From IMG/VR virus record IMGVR_UViG_3300042465_003746, positions 1 through 64,000 of that record: a stretch of 64,000 bases of DNA; one strand, 5' to 3'. Both the position numbers and the translations under genes were made by a program. Positions 40,073 to 50,202 of the stretch are shown in pieces (positions within the stretch are counted from its first letter, which is position 1; every line of letters begins with the position of its first letter). A model generated the notes under the pieces. It saw only the letters and a program-made list of their open reading frames with translations, was not told the origin of the DNA and made no database searches. Source of the DNA: a virus.

Positions 40073-40855
40073 ATGAAGACCGTAAGAAAAAGAATGTTTT
40101 ACGATATTGAAGTATCCTATTTTATCATCAGTGCATGGCGACTAGGATATAACCTTTCAATACAACCTCACCAAATTATTAAATACCCTGAAGTAATATG
40201 TATCTCCTGGAAGTGGGAAGGAGAAGATGAAGTCCATAATTTAAGATGGGACGAGAACCAAAGTGATAAGACTCTCATAGAAGATTTTATAAAGGAACTA
40301 AACAAAGCAAATCAAATAGTAGCACACAACGGAGATAGATTCGATTTAAAATGGTTAAGAACTAGGGCTATTCTACATGGCCTATATATGGCTCCTAGAT
40401 ATGAAACTATAGATACCCTTAAAATAGCTAAGTCACAATTTAACTTTGCCTCTAATAAACTTGACGAGTTAGGTAAATTCTTAGGACTAGGACAAAAGAT
40501 TCATACAGATTATTCTCTATGGGATAAAATATGTCAAGAGAAGTCAGAAGAAGCCCTAAACGATATGGTTACTTACTGCGATCAAGATGTTAAATTACTT
40601 GAAAAGATATATGAGAAACTAAGACCTTACGCTAAAACACAATTCAACTACGGTAAACTTTACGGTGATGACAATTGGGCATGTCCAGAATGCGGTTCCC
40701 TAAAAGTACGAGTTAACAAGTCATATACTACTCCTATGGGAGTAAGAAGATATTATCTACGATGTCTAACTAAATCATGCAGCACTAACTTCCCTGTAAG
40801 CAACAGAACCTATCTTAAAATGATGGAGTGGAAGATTAAATCAGATAACATCTAA
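40073..40855 (+). CDS. DEDD (DnaQ-like) 3'-5' exonuclease with C-terminal zinc ribbon
   Basis: In this 260-residue protein MFYDIEVSY gives the DxE of Exo I, VAHNGDRFDLKWL the Exo II HNxxxFD and MVTYCDQDVKLL the Exo III YxxxD. The last 60 residues contain two CxxC-like pairs (CPEC and CLTKSC), a zinc ribbon. It is the first gene after the divergent region. A nuclease in DNA repair or recombination is likely; RNA is also possible. Confidence 0.8.
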   Translation: MKTVRKRMFYDIEVSYFIISAWRLGYNLSIQPHQIIKYPEVICISWKWEGEDEVHNLRWDENQSDKTLIEDFIKELNKANQIVAHNGDRFDLKWLRTRAILHGLYMAPRYETIDTLKIAKSQFNFASNKLDELGKFLGLGQKIHTDYSLWDKICQEKSEEALNDMVTYCDQDVKLLEKIYEKLRPYAKTQFNYGKLYGDDNWACPECGSLKVRVNKSYTTPMGVRRYYLRCLTKSCSTNFPVSNRTYLKMMEWKIKSDNI

Positions 40856-40929
40856 ACCCTTTTTAAATATTTTAACTATAAAATTTGGATAGTAACTTAT
40901 TAATATTGATATTTGTACTATCAAATTTG

Positions 40930-40937
40930 TATATTTG
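40930..40937 (+). promoter_or_regulatory. TAnnTTTG promoter box
   Basis: TATATTTG ends one base before an in-frame ATG (40939). Transcription from it would start at or after that ATG, which favours the next ATG at 40969 as the true start. Confidence 0.55.
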
Positions 40938-40968
40938 CATGTTTAGTAGAAATAAAAAAGGAAGAAAA

Positions 40969-41241
40969 ATGGTAATGGTTTACTTAGATACAAAGGATAG
41001 TATTCTTTTAAAATCTAATGACAGAACATTTCATGTGTTGTATTATATATTACGTCAAACTAATTTTGAAACTAATCTTTGGTATTCAGATAAGATTAAC
41101 AAAACTTATATAATGAACAAACTCGGTATATCTGTACCTGGTTTAGACAAGCACATAGCTTCCCTAAAGGAAAGAGAATTTATTAGACCTGCCGAAGTTA
41201 GGGGGAGGTATAGAATTAATTTAGAATTACTATCGACATAA
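40969..41241 (+). CDS. Winged-helix regulator-like protein
   Basis: From ATG 40969 the product has 90 residues; frames from 40939 or from a TTG at 40885 are longer, but a TAnnTTTG box overlaps that region. The sequence MNKLGISVPGLDKHIASLKEREFIRPAEVRGRYRI fits a winged helix-turn-helix. It may regulate late genes. Confidence 0.62.
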   Translation: MVMVYLDTKDSILLKSNDRTFHVLYYILRQTNFETNLWYSDKINKTYIMNKLGISVPGLDKHIASLKEREFIRPAEVRGRYRINLELLST

Positions 41242-41252
41242 GCTACTGAGGA

Positions 41253-41456
41253 ATGAAAGTTGGAGAATTCATATCGGATGACTTAGACATATTATTTAAA
41301 AAGGAACAGAGATTTGCGAATCAATTTGAGTACTACTGTAAAGAACACAATAAGATATTCAGTACTCAGATTTGTTTGACAGCCGCAAATCCTGTTTTAT
41401 TCATCTTACAAATTATAATAAAAAATGGGAACAACGGAGAAATTAAAAGTAGCTAA
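41253..41456 (+). CDS. Hypothetical small protein
   Basis: This 67-residue protein has a charged N-terminal half and a hydrophobic segment (NPVLFILQIIIK) near the C-terminus. It overlaps the next gene by 32 bases. Function unknown. Confidence 0.5.
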   Translation: MKVGEFISDDLDILFKKEQRFANQFEYYCKEHNKIFSTQICLTAANPVLFILQIIIKNGNNGEIKSS

Positions 41457-41811
41457 GGAAATCTTAGCAATGGCATTTTTAGGAGCAACTGACAAAGCAA
41501 TTGCTGAAGGATTACAGTTTAAGTATTCTTCTTATTCAGTAGAAGACGGAGAAAACAAAGGTTGGGTAGTAGATATCATAGTTAAAGAAGCAGGTTATAG
41601 TGAAAGAACTATACAGCAACTTAAGTACAATTGGCCTACTAACATAGACCCTAAGAATATGGAGTATCATGTTATACTTGATACTATTTCAGCTCTTACA
41701 CAAGGGGCATTAACAATGTGGTACGAGGTAGCTAAGATGTTATCTACTGATGAAGGTTTACAAAAAGCAATTATAGATGAAACAAAGAAAGGTAATATCC
41801 CTTCCTACTAA
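41425..41811 (+). CDS. Conserved-type hypothetical protein
   Basis: This 128-residue helical protein has a region (KEAGYSERTIQQLKYNW) that could be a helix-turn-helix. It overlaps genes on both sides, so it belongs to the pre-terminase operon. Function unknown. Confidence 0.62.
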   Translation: MGTTEKLKVAKEILAMAFLGATDKAIAEGLQFKYSSYSVEDGENKGWVVDIIVKEAGYSERTIQQLKYNWPTNIDPKNMEYHVILDTISALTQGALTMWYEVAKMLSTDEGLQKAIIDETKKGNIPSY

Positions 41812-42397
41812 TAGTAGTAAGATATATCGTCAGATTCTTGCATTCATGAATTTTATGCTGAATCTAACACCGCAAGAACGAGATGTATTAGCAGAGATTA
41901 TTAAGCTAGACAATGAATACGAAGCTCTTCCACCAGAGAAGAGAGCTAAGTTTATTTTATCTACAGACATGCGTAAGGAAATAAGAGAAACTCTTAACAT
42001 AGAAGAGAAACAGTTTAATGTTATTATATCTAGACTTAAGAGTGATAAGAAATTCTTTATGGGCAAACCCTTACTAGATGATAAAAATATAATTCATCCT
42101 CAATTACGGTTTAAAGCTGATGAAGAAGGATTTCAATTTGAAGTAAATCTTATCATGACTACTATTACCCCAACTACAGGTAAATTTGATAAATTTGTTG
42201 ATACTCTTCATGAAGAGATGGGTAATAAAATTATTGAAAAGTATGCTGACGAAACGACATTTGCTACTAAAGAATTAGACACAGCAATGGAACATGCTAA
42301 AGCTGCAGTTAATGCGTCTAGAGATATAGATGCTTCTAAAGCAAAAGTAATAGAAGAGGAAGATTGGGGAATTGAAATAGAACTACCTAATGACTAG
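41777..42397 (+). CDS. Conserved-type hypothetical protein, possible DNA-binding
   Basis: In this 206-residue protein LTPQERDVLAEIIKLDNEY followed by ETLNIEEKQFNVIISRLKS looks like a winged-helix domain as in small regulators of Bacteroidota phages. The C-terminal 60 residues are charged and end acidic. It overlaps the next gene by 8 bases. Confidence 0.65.
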   Translation: MKQRKVISLPTNSSKIYRQILAFMNFMLNLTPQERDVLAEIIKLDNEYEALPPEKRAKFILSTDMRKEIRETLNIEEKQFNVIISRLKSDKKFFMGKPLLDDKNIIHPQLRFKADEEGFQFEVNLIMTTITPTTGKFDKFVDTLHEEMGNKIIEKYADETTFATKELDTAMEHAKAAVNASRDIDASKAKVIEEEDWGIEIELPND

Positions 42398-42680
42398 TCA
42401 ACGAGAGATACTATTAAAGGTTGCAAAAAAACATGGAATTAATATAGGCCAAGCAGAAGAGATATGGAATTTAATAGGAAATAAAATTGCAGAAGTAATA
42501 GGTGATTTAGATAAAAAAACAAATGACCTATATGATGCAGATAAATTTCACATAATTCATATAGATAATTTTGGTAAATTTATTCCTAATAAAAATAAAA
42601 TAAGACATGCTAATCATTGTCTAAAATTAAAATTAAAACAAAATGGAAGTAAACATAACACTACCGATATTGAAGAATGA
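42390..42680 (+). CDS. IHF/HU-like DNA-binding protein
   Basis: This 96-residue protein begins with two helices, then FHIIHIDNFGKFIPNKNKI, which fits the central strand and arm region of HU/IHF-type proteins that crAss-like phages encode near structural genes. It ends in a basic helix. It probably bends or coats DNA. Confidence 0.6.
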   Translation: MTSQREILLKVAKKHGINIGQAEEIWNLIGNKIAEVIGDLDKKTNDLYDADKFHIIHIDNFGKFIPNKNKIRHANHCLKLKLKQNGSKHNTTDIEE

Positions 42681-42843
42681 CAAAGAAGTTAGTACAACTT
42701 TTTACTACATAGTTGCCATATCTGCAGGTGAAGCTAATACCTCTACTATTTATACTAATGGCCAAGAGTTTACTTGTACAATAGCTTCAGGAGAACTTTG
42801 GAATAAAATAAGAGAGAATAATGCGAGCATTACACGAAAATAA
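42643..42843 (+). CDS. Hypothetical small protein
   Basis: This 66-residue beta-rich protein overlaps the genes before and after it (38 and 23 bases). No family recognised; context is pre-terminase. Confidence 0.52.
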   Translation: MEVNITLPILKNDKEVSTTFYYIVAISAGEANTSTIYTNGQEFTCTIASGELWNKIRENNASITRK

Positions 42844-43342
42844 TTATTGGGATATAAACCCTGAATTAGTAATACTAGATGAGTTTAATAAATTCTATAC
42901 TAAGGATAAATCTAAGGGCAAAGAAGATAGCTCAAGGATTTTATGGAGTATATACTATGCATATAGCCCCGATTCTAAATTCTTTAATTACCCTAATAAG
43001 TTAGATGTTCTTGCTAGAGATTTCTTAAAAGACCCTAAGTTTAAATGGGAAAGCATTAAAGATATAGTAGGAGCTTTTAGAAATTTAGTACTTACTGATG
43101 TAGAAAGATCTCTAGTAAATTGGAACGAGATAATGGTACTTAGAGATAATTCCCTAAAAGATTTATACAAAGAAGCCATAGAAGCAAAAGATACTGACGA
43201 GTTAGTAAAAATAGATAAGATGCTAAGTAATACTCCTAAAATGTTCGAAGATTACAAGAAGATTAAAAGAGATTACGAAGAAGAAAAAACTACTAAGAAA
43301 GGTAAATCAATTAAATCACTATCAGATAGCGGAGAGATATAA
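42821..43342 (+). CDS. Conserved-type protein upstream of TerL (small terminase candidate)
   Basis: This 173-residue helical protein (LVILDEFNKFYTKDKSKGK) has a long charged C-terminal coiled segment. Its place a few genes upstream of TerL would fit a small terminase subunit, but no helix-turn-helix is evident. It could also be a virion protein. Confidence 0.62.
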   Translation: MRALHENNYWDINPELVILDEFNKFYTKDKSKGKEDSSRILWSIYYAYSPDSKFFNYPNKLDVLARDFLKDPKFKWESIKDIVGAFRNLVLTDVERSLVNWNEIMVLRDNSLKDLYKEAIEAKDTDELVKIDKMLSNTPKMFEDYKKIKRDYEEEKTTKKGKSIKSLSDSGEI

Positions 43343-43713
43343 TGATAAATAAAAAACCTTTAACAGAATTACAATTAAATAAATTAGGGTTTTTACCTTA
43401 TACACAAATTAAAAATGAACATCGTTATACGTTTTATAATCCTGTATTAGAAGTGGCATTTAATATAAATTATTTTAGTGGATTTAATTATCATAATGAA
43501 GAAGATAGAAAAAATACAGAAATAATAATTTATGTAAATCCTGATAAATTTTTATATCTTGTTATTTGGAAACATAAGGATATTTCTATTGTAAATTATT
43601 TAGTATGTGGTTATGCAAAAGAAATATTATATTATGGAAGAATTTTTAATAAATCTATTTTAAATTCTATTAATATAGGAAAACAGTTTAAATATAAAAA
43701 AGATTTAATTTAA
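43342..43713 (+). CDS. Hypothetical protein
   Basis: This 123-residue protein is rich in aromatic residues, asparagine and lysine. It is AT-richer than neighbours. Its start overlaps the stop of the preceding gene by one base. No family recognised. Confidence 0.58.
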   Translation: MINKKPLTELQLNKLGFLPYTQIKNEHRYTFYNPVLEVAFNINYFSGFNYHNEEDRKNTEIIIYVNPDKFLYLVIWKHKDISIVNYLVCGYAKEILYYGRIFNKSILNSINIGKQFKYKKDLI

Positions 43714-43962
43714 ATGGAACACACTTGGGAAAAATATAAAGCAATTCTTACAGGAATAGGAAATACTTTACTAAAAAATAAAGCAATTGAAGATGTAGCT
43801 GCTGACCGTAAAAAAATATGTGATAGCTGTCCAAGTAAAAAAAGAAACTGTGCTCCAATGATTGGTGAATGCTGTGGAGTATGTGGATGTTCTTTAAGTT
43901 TTAAGACAAGAGTACTAACAGAGAAATGCCCTAGTAATAAGTGGCCAGCTTTAGAAGAATAA
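43714..43962 (+). CDS. Cys-rich zinc-binding protein
   Basis: This 82-residue protein has CDSCPSKKRNC, CCGVCGCSL and KCPSNKW, giving at least two CxxC-type knuckles of a small zinc-ribbon family often seen near TerL in Bacteroidota phages. Function unknown. Confidence 0.68.
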   Translation: MEHTWEKYKAILTGIGNTLLKNKAIEDVAADRKKICDSCPSKKRNCAPMIGECCGVCGCSLSFKTRVLTEKCPSNKWPALEE

Positions 43963-43963
43963 T

Positions 43964-44254
43964 ATGAGCACAGGGATAAATTATTATTATTTACAAGAAA
44001 TAATAAATGGAGAATTAGTAATAGATTTTATAAAGACTGATCCATGGTGGAAAAAATATATATTAGAAATAGTAGTTCCATTTAATACTTTTAAAGGTAG
44101 GGAAGACTTTTTAAAAAATAGATATTTTTATTTTAGTGATGGAGAATTTAAAGGCACTAAAACTAAAAGTTCTAAAATAAAAAAAATGAAAATAGTAGAC
44201 TACTTAGAATTACATAATACTGAAGTAGAGAAACCTATTATAAATATATTTTAG
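43964..44254 (+). CDS. Hypothetical small protein
   Basis: This 96-residue protein is rich in lysine and aromatic residues, and its gene lies one base before the TerL gene. No family recognised. Confidence 0.56.
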   Translation: MSTGINYYYLQEIINGELVIDFIKTDPWWKKYILEIVVPFNTFKGREDFLKNRYFYFSDGEFKGTKTKSSKIKKMKIVDYLELHNTEVEKPIINIF

Positions 44255-44255
44255 T

Positions 44256-46433
44256 ATGATAGTAAACAATTCTAATTTCCGACTTAAAGATATCCCTAAT
44301 TTTCACCCTGAATTAGAGTACTATGAACGTGTAGGATTTTGGAAAGAAGAGAAACGTAAATGTATAGAAGGATATTGGTCATCGGGAAAGTGGATGCCAG
44401 GCCCTTTATACTACTATGTAAACTTTCATAATATACAATTTGAAGATGAAACTTCAGTAGCTCAAGCATTTGGCTTGCCGTTTCTACGAGATATAGATTG
44501 GGAGTTATTTTTTATATATGAAGAGTGTAGAGGGTTCTCAGGCTTTAGTGACGATAAGAAATTTACATGTGATAGAAAGTACGGTCCTGAAAAAGAACTA
44601 AGTATAAAACTACAAAGAATTACAAAAGCAGAATCAGAATCTAAAATTTATATAACAGCTAGAGAATATCTAAGAAAGAATCACGGTAAATCCCTAGGGA
44701 AGCCTCTATACAAAAATGCTTCTCAACATTTTATGTCTATACAGGCACGGGGATCGGGTAAGAGTTACTCTACTTCAGCAATAGTTGCCCATAACTTTCT
44801 ATTTGATGGTTCAACAGATTATGATGACTACGTAGAAAGAAGAAAGCTAAAACAATATACTTCATCTGAAAGTATTATTGGGGCAATTGATACCAAGTAT
44901 ACTATGCCATTAGTGGATAAAGTAAAGATTGCTCTAGAATTATTACCTGGAACATTTACAATGGGCGATGATATCTATCCGTCACCTTTAGCAGCAGAGT
45001 TCTCAGGTTCACTGCAAGCTAATAAGTTTATTACTTCAGATTTATCTAAATCTAAACTATACCACAGAACCTTTAAAGATAACCCACTAGCAGCCAATGG
45101 TACTCGTCCTAATATAGTAGCACTAGATGAAGTTGGTTTCATGTATAATATAAAGGAATCTTGGGGAGCCATTGAAGCAACACAAGCATCTAAAGCTAAA
45201 AAGAATCTAGTTATATGGGCACTAGGAACAGGGGGACTTGTTTCAGGTAGAGCTGCACTATATGCAGAAAGTATCTTTAGAAATCCTTCTGAATATAACT
45301 GCGTAGAGTTTGAAGATGTATTTGAACACAGAGGAAAGATAGGATACTTTGTTCCTTATTCATTAACAATGAATGAGTTTAAGAAGAATGCTAACAAGGA
45401 CACAGATTTAGAATTAGCTAGAATGTTTATAGAAAATAAACGACAAATAGCTAAGAAATCATCTGACCCTACTGTATATCAAACAGAGATTATTAACGGA
45501 CCTATGGTTCCGAGTGAAGCATTCTTAGTATTAGAAGGAGCATTCTTCCCTACGTTACAACTTAAAGAACAACTAGCTGAAGTAGAAGGAGGTAAGTATA
45601 AAAAATATATGGAAGCTTCTTTTAAGGGACACATTAGTTTTAATGAAAAGAATGAGCCAGAGTTTTACACTCAACAAGATGCTCTACCTATAAGAAGTTT
45701 TCCACTAGGAAAGAACGATGAGAAAAAAGGTTGCATAGAAGTTTGGGTAAAACCCCAAAGAAATGACGAAGGAGTTATACCAAGAGGAACTTATATAGCA
45801 GGAATAGATGTCGTTGACAAAGATAAGTCAACTACTGATTCCTTGCCATCTATAGTTGTAATGAATAGGTACACTCGACAAATAGTAGCTGAATACACAG
45901 GTAGAACTACTGAGGCCAAAGATTTCTACGAAATATGTAGAAAGCTGTTGTTATATTTTAATGCAATAGGGATGTATGAGAAAAACCTTATTGGTCTTTA
46001 TAATTACTTTGATCAAAATAAGTGTACTTACTTGCTAGCAGATACTCCTTATCAATTAAGAAGTACTGATACATATAAAGCAGGTACTAACACTTCTAAA
46101 GGTATTAACGCTTCTGGTACAATTAATGCTGAAGCTAGAAGTATGATTAAATCTTGGCTACAAGAAAGAATATCTACTAATTCTGAAACAAGAGTTTACG
46201 AAACAATCTATTCTCCTGCTATGTTAACAGAGTTAGTGATGTGGAATCCTAGTGGTAACTTTGACCGTGTATCCTCACTAGGGATGCTAATGTGGTTAGA
46301 CGCTACAATGTTCAAAGAAGCTACACAAAGAGTAGTAGAAACTAAAGGTTTTATGGAGAATCCCTATTGGGCAGAGATGGGTGTATTAAAAAAGAAACCT
46401 GTAGGAACCATTAATTCCAATTTTTATCCATAA
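44256..46433 (+). CDS. terL: Terminase large subunit
   Basis: In this 725-residue protein the ATPase domain has Walker A QARGSGKSYSTSA and Walker B NIVALDEVGFM. The nuclease domain starts at YIAGIDVVDKDK, with further acidic residues at LADTPYQ. It packages DNA into the prohead through the portal encoded next. The long N-terminus with aromatic residues is typical of crAss-like TerL. Confidence 0.93.
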   Translation: MIVNNSNFRLKDIPNFHPELEYYERVGFWKEEKRKCIEGYWSSGKWMPGPLYYYVNFHNIQFEDETSVAQAFGLPFLRDIDWELFFIYEECRGFSGFSDDKKFTCDRKYGPEKELSIKLQRITKAESESKIYITAREYLRKNHGKSLGKPLYKNASQHFMSIQARGSGKSYSTSAIVAHNFLFDGSTDYDDYVERRKLKQYTSSESIIGAIDTKYTMPLVDKVKIALELLPGTFTMGDDIYPSPLAAEFSGSLQANKFITSDLSKSKLYHRTFKDNPLAANGTRPNIVALDEVGFMYNIKESWGAIEATQASKAKKNLVIWALGTGGLVSGRAALYAESIFRNPSEYNCVEFEDVFEHRGKIGYFVPYSLTMNEFKKNANKDTDLELARMFIENKRQIAKKSSDPTVYQTEIINGPMVPSEAFLVLEGAFFPTLQLKEQLAEVEGGKYKKYMEASFKGHISFNEKNEPEFYTQQDALPIRSFPLGKNDEKKGCIEVWVKPQRNDEGVIPRGTYIAGIDVVDKDKSTTDSLPSIVVMNRYTRQIVAEYTGRTTEAKDFYEICRKLLLYFNAIGMYEKNLIGLYNYFDQNKCTYLLADTPYQLRSTDTYKAGTNTSKGINASGTINAEARSMIKSWLQERISTNSETRVYETIYSPAMLTELVMWNPSGNFDRVSSLGMLMWLDATMFKEATQRVVETKGFMENPYWAEMGVLKKKPVGTINSNFYP

Positions 46434-46439
46434 ATTTGT
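46432..46439 (+). promoter_or_regulatory. TAnnTTTG promoter box before the portal gene
   Basis: TAAATTTG overlaps the TerL stop codon and lies 20 bases before the portal ATG. Confidence 0.4.
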
Positions 46440-46459
46440 ATCTTAAATAAATTATTACT

Positions 46460-48889
46460 ATGAGTTCTCCAGTTAAAATGCAAGGATATATTAGTTTCCC
46501 TAGACAGAAACTACCTGATTCTAAAAAAGATGACAATTGGTTTAAAAAGAATATGGACTTTGCAGAGCATTTATTAACCTCTGATGTAAACCTACGTTCT
46601 AACTTTAAGAATAAAAAAGCTAACTATAATCTAAGAGCTAATATAATTAACGTCAAGGATTTTGAAAAATTTATTAATCCTGATAATTTAGACCTAGAAT
46701 CCCTTCCTGCATCTTTTCAGCATATAGGAATAGAGAATTCTAAGATTAATTTATTACTTGGAGAATATTCTAAAAGAAAAAAAGAATTTAAAGCATATAT
46801 CTCAGCTAACGATAAAGACGGTATCTCTAGAAAAGAAGAACAATTAATGGAGCAAATTACTTCAGAAATAACTTCTATGATTAAGAGTACTTCTATTTCT
46901 GAAGAAGAAATTAAGAAACGATTAGAGCAATTAAATAAGTATCAAACTTATGATTTCCAAGATATCGCAGAAATAACTGCTAATAAAATCCTTAAGAAAG
47001 AATACAAAGAAGGAGACTTCGATTTTACTTTCCTACGTACTTTTGAAGACCTACTAGTTGGGGGCGAGGAAATAATGTATTGTGGAGTACTTGGGGGTAA
47101 CCCAGTAATGAGACGAGTAAATCCAATGAATCTATATACAATGGGGGGTAACTCTATGTATATTGAAGATGCAGATATTATTGTTGAATACGGATATAAA
47201 TCAGTAGGGCAGATAATAGATGATTATTGGGAAGAACTTTCTGAAGACGATGTAGATTTCTTAGAAAGAGGTAAGTCTGATGCTTCTGCAGGAGGCGGTG
47301 GTATAGGATTAAATAGAGATGTATCTGTTTATGATTACTACGGAGAACAAGGAGCCTTAAGTATTTTCCATCCTAATGAGATGGGGACTAGAACTTTCTC
47401 AGGAGCTTTTGATACTTATGGAAACGTAAGAGTACTTAAAGTATGTTGGAGATCAAGAAGAAAGATTGGTGAATTAACTTTCTTTGATGATGAAGGACAA
47501 GAACAAAAAGATTGGGTTCCTGAAGATTACAAAGTTAATAAAGACTTAGGTGAAACAGTAAAATGGATATGGGTAAATGAGTGGATGGAAGGTACTAAAA
47601 TTGCTGACCACGTTTACACACTAATGCGTCCTGTACCTTATGCTAGTAAATCTATAGTTAATAAATCCAAAGGAACTCCTCCTTACGTAGGAAGTGTGAA
47701 TTCAACAAATGATTACAAAGTACAATCATTGATGGATATTATGAAGCCAATGAGTTACTCTTATGATATTGCTTATTACAAAAGAGAATTAGCTATTGCT
47801 ACTTATAAAGGTTCTTTCACTGCACTTAATTCTTCACTGGTGCCTTCAGGATGGGACCCAAAAGAGTGGATGCGATATGTTACTATAAACAAATTTGCTT
47901 GGCTAGACCCAACTAATGAAATACTTAAAGGGCCTTCTCAAGGTAAATCAGCAGGAGCTTTCAACACACTTACAGCTCAACAAATACAAGTAGGAGATCC
48001 AAATGAAATAGGTATGTATACTAATCTGATGTTGGACATAGAAAATACTCTAGGTAAATTAGCAGGTGTAACAGGAGCCAGAGAAGGACAAATAGAAAAT
48101 AGAGAAGCAGTAGGAAATGTAGAGAGAGAAGTTGCACAGACTAATCATATCACTGAGAAGTGGTTTGCTATAGATGCTAACTTCCGTAAAAGAGTTCTTA
48201 CTAAGTTCCTAGAATGTTGTAAATACTCTTATAAGAAAAATCCTAAGAAAGGACAGTTCTTGTTAGATGATATGGGGCAAGTAATGATTAATAATTTTGA
48301 TGAATTTGTTGCAACTGAATATGACTTACATGTATCTAATGCTACAGCAGATACGCAGTTATACAATGACCTAAGATCTTTAGCACAAGCAGCTATCCAA
48401 AATGGCCAAGCTACTATTGCAGACTTAGCAGCAATATCACAATCAGAATCTGTACAAGAAGTTGCTAGAAGACTTGATGATTCAGCTAGAAAAATCAAAG
48501 AGCAAAATGATGCGATGCAAGAAAAACAACTTGCTGCACAACAGGAAAATGCTCAAATGCAAATGAAAGAGAAACAGGATACCCGTGCATTTGAAGCAGG
48601 TGAAGCAGAAAAAGATAGAGATCTTAAACGAGAAGAAATCGCTTCCAAAGAAAGAATGCATGAACTAGGTCAATTATCTACTCACGTTAGAGAGATAGAA
48701 GGCAGAGAAGATATGGACACAGATAGTAACGGTGTGGGAGATTATTTAGATATCAAACGTACAGAAGTTGACGAAGAATATAAACAAAATCAAATTAGAT
48801 TAGGAGAAGCTAAACTAGCTGAACAAATAAGATCTAATACTGCTAAAGAGAAAATAGCTAAAGAAAAAGGAAATAACCCAACTAAATAA
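46460..48889 (+). CDS. Portal protein
   Basis: In this 809-residue protein the length, the position directly behind TerL and the ARLDDSARKIK-to-end coiled-coil segment rich in Gln, Glu and Lys fit crAss-like portals. It includes the region NTLGKLAGVTGAREGQIENRE typical of this family. It forms the dodecameric ring for DNA entry. Confidence 0.88.
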   Translation: MSSPVKMQGYISFPRQKLPDSKKDDNWFKKNMDFAEHLLTSDVNLRSNFKNKKANYNLRANIINVKDFEKFINPDNLDLESLPASFQHIGIENSKINLLLGEYSKRKKEFKAYISANDKDGISRKEEQLMEQITSEITSMIKSTSISEEEIKKRLEQLNKYQTYDFQDIAEITANKILKKEYKEGDFDFTFLRTFEDLLVGGEEIMYCGVLGGNPVMRRVNPMNLYTMGGNSMYIEDADIIVEYGYKSVGQIIDDYWEELSEDDVDFLERGKSDASAGGGGIGLNRDVSVYDYYGEQGALSIFHPNEMGTRTFSGAFDTYGNVRVLKVCWRSRRKIGELTFFDDEGQEQKDWVPEDYKVNKDLGETVKWIWVNEWMEGTKIADHVYTLMRPVPYASKSIVNKSKGTPPYVGSVNSTNDYKVQSLMDIMKPMSYSYDIAYYKRELAIATYKGSFTALNSSLVPSGWDPKEWMRYVTINKFAWLDPTNEILKGPSQGKSAGAFNTLTAQQIQVGDPNEIGMYTNLMLDIENTLGKLAGVTGAREGQIENREAVGNVEREVAQTNHITEKWFAIDANFRKRVLTKFLECCKYSYKKNPKKGQFLLDDMGQVMINNFDEFVATEYDLHVSNATADTQLYNDLRSLAQAAIQNGQATIADLAAISQSESVQEVARRLDDSARKIKEQNDAMQEKQLAAQQENAQMQMKEKQDTRAFEAGEAEKDRDLKREEIASKERMHELGQLSTHVREIEGREDMDTDSNGVGDYLDIKRTEVDEEYKQNQIRLGEAKLAEQIRSNTAKEKIAKEKGNNPTK

Positions 48890-48978
48890 AGCTATAGCCC
48901 TATAGAAGAAATGATAAAAAATATATAGGCTATTTATAAAAATTATTTTAATATTGTAACCAAATAACGACAGCAAAT

Positions 48979-50166
48979 ATGAGTGAAGAAACTAATGACC
49001 TATTTGAAGGACTTCAAATAATGTCACCAGCTGAGTTAAATTCAGCTATAGAATCTAAAAATGAAAGTGAAGAACCTTCACAAAGAAAAGAGGAGGAAGA
49101 GGAAGAAGAAGAGTTTACTCTTAATCCTGTAGAAGCAGAAAGAGGAGATGATGAAACTACTAGAGAGAATAGAGTAGTTGCAGAAAAAACTGAAAAAAAT
49201 ACTAATTCTAACGAGAATAGGAATGAAGTAGTTTATAAAGCCTTAATGAAGGAACTAGTTACCGCAGGAGTTTTAACCATTGAAGAAATGGAAAAACTAG
49301 ATGAGATGCCAGGAACCTTTGATTCAATTAAGGAATTAGTAAACAAAACAGTTGAAACAAATTTTAAAGCTAAAGAGAGCAATTGGAAAAGTAATATGTC
49401 TTCTGCAAAGAAAAGATTTTTAGAAATCGAAGATGCATTTGATGAAACTGACCAAGCAATCTTAATGGCACAGAGATTAGAGTTCTTTGATACAGTAAGT
49501 ATAGATGCAGTTAAAGCTGATGTAGGTTTGCAAAAACAAATCTATTATGAGCAACTAAAAGCTAAAAACTTCTCAGATGCAGATGCACTAGAAGCAATTG
49601 AAGATGCAGAAGCTATTAATAAATTAGAGGAAAAGTCTTTAAAAGCAATTCCTGAATTAAAGGCAATGTCTCAACATGTAGTTAGTGAGTCTAGAAATAA
49701 TAAAGAATTAAAAACTAAGGCAGAACAAAAAGCTCAAATGGATGCTTTTGAAAACTTACTTGGACATATAGATACAAGAGAATTTTTTATCGATGGTTTA
49801 AATTTAAATAAAATTGCTAAAGATAAATTAAAAAGTAACATAGTAAATCCTGTTTACACAGACCCTAAATCAGGCAAAGAGTTTAACAGTTTAATGTATA
49901 AACAACAAAGAAATCCAGTAGAGTTTGAAATGTTGATTAATTACTATGATACTATGGGATTGTTTAACTTAGATAAGGAGGGTAAATTTAAACCCGATAT
50001 TGCTAAGTTAAAAGCAGTCGCTAAAACAGCAGCTATTAATGAATTAGATAAAGTAATAGCAGCAGAAGAACAAAGAGGCGTAGGTAGAAATACATCTGTA
50101 GAAACCTCTAAGAAAACAGAAGGGATTTTAAGCATGCTTGAAAAAGCAACTGGAAATAATAAATAA
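48979..50166 (+). CDS. Scaffold-like or capsid-assembly protein
   Basis: In this 395-residue protein the N-terminal 70 residues are very acidic (a run of glutamates) and the rest is helical and charged with coiled-coil stretches. A gene of this kind lies between portal and major capsid protein in crAss-like phages. A scaffolding or cargo role is inferred. Confidence 0.75.
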   Translation: MSEETNDLFEGLQIMSPAELNSAIESKNESEEPSQRKEEEEEEEEFTLNPVEAERGDDETTRENRVVAEKTEKNTNSNENRNEVVYKALMKELVTAGVLTIEEMEKLDEMPGTFDSIKELVNKTVETNFKAKESNWKSNMSSAKKRFLEIEDAFDETDQAILMAQRLEFFDTVSIDAVKADVGLQKQIYYEQLKAKNFSDADALEAIEDAEAINKLEEKSLKAIPELKAMSQHVVSESRNNKELKTKAEQKAQMDAFENLLGHIDTREFFIDGLNLNKIAKDKLKSNIVNPVYTDPKSGKEFNSLMYKQQRNPVEFEMLINYYDTMGLFNLDKEGKFKPDIAKLKAVAKTAAINELDKVIAAEEQRGVGRNTSVETSKKTEGILSMLEKATGNNK

Positions 50167-50202
50167 AAATAATTCGTCTAACAAATTAATTAAAAACAAA
50201 AA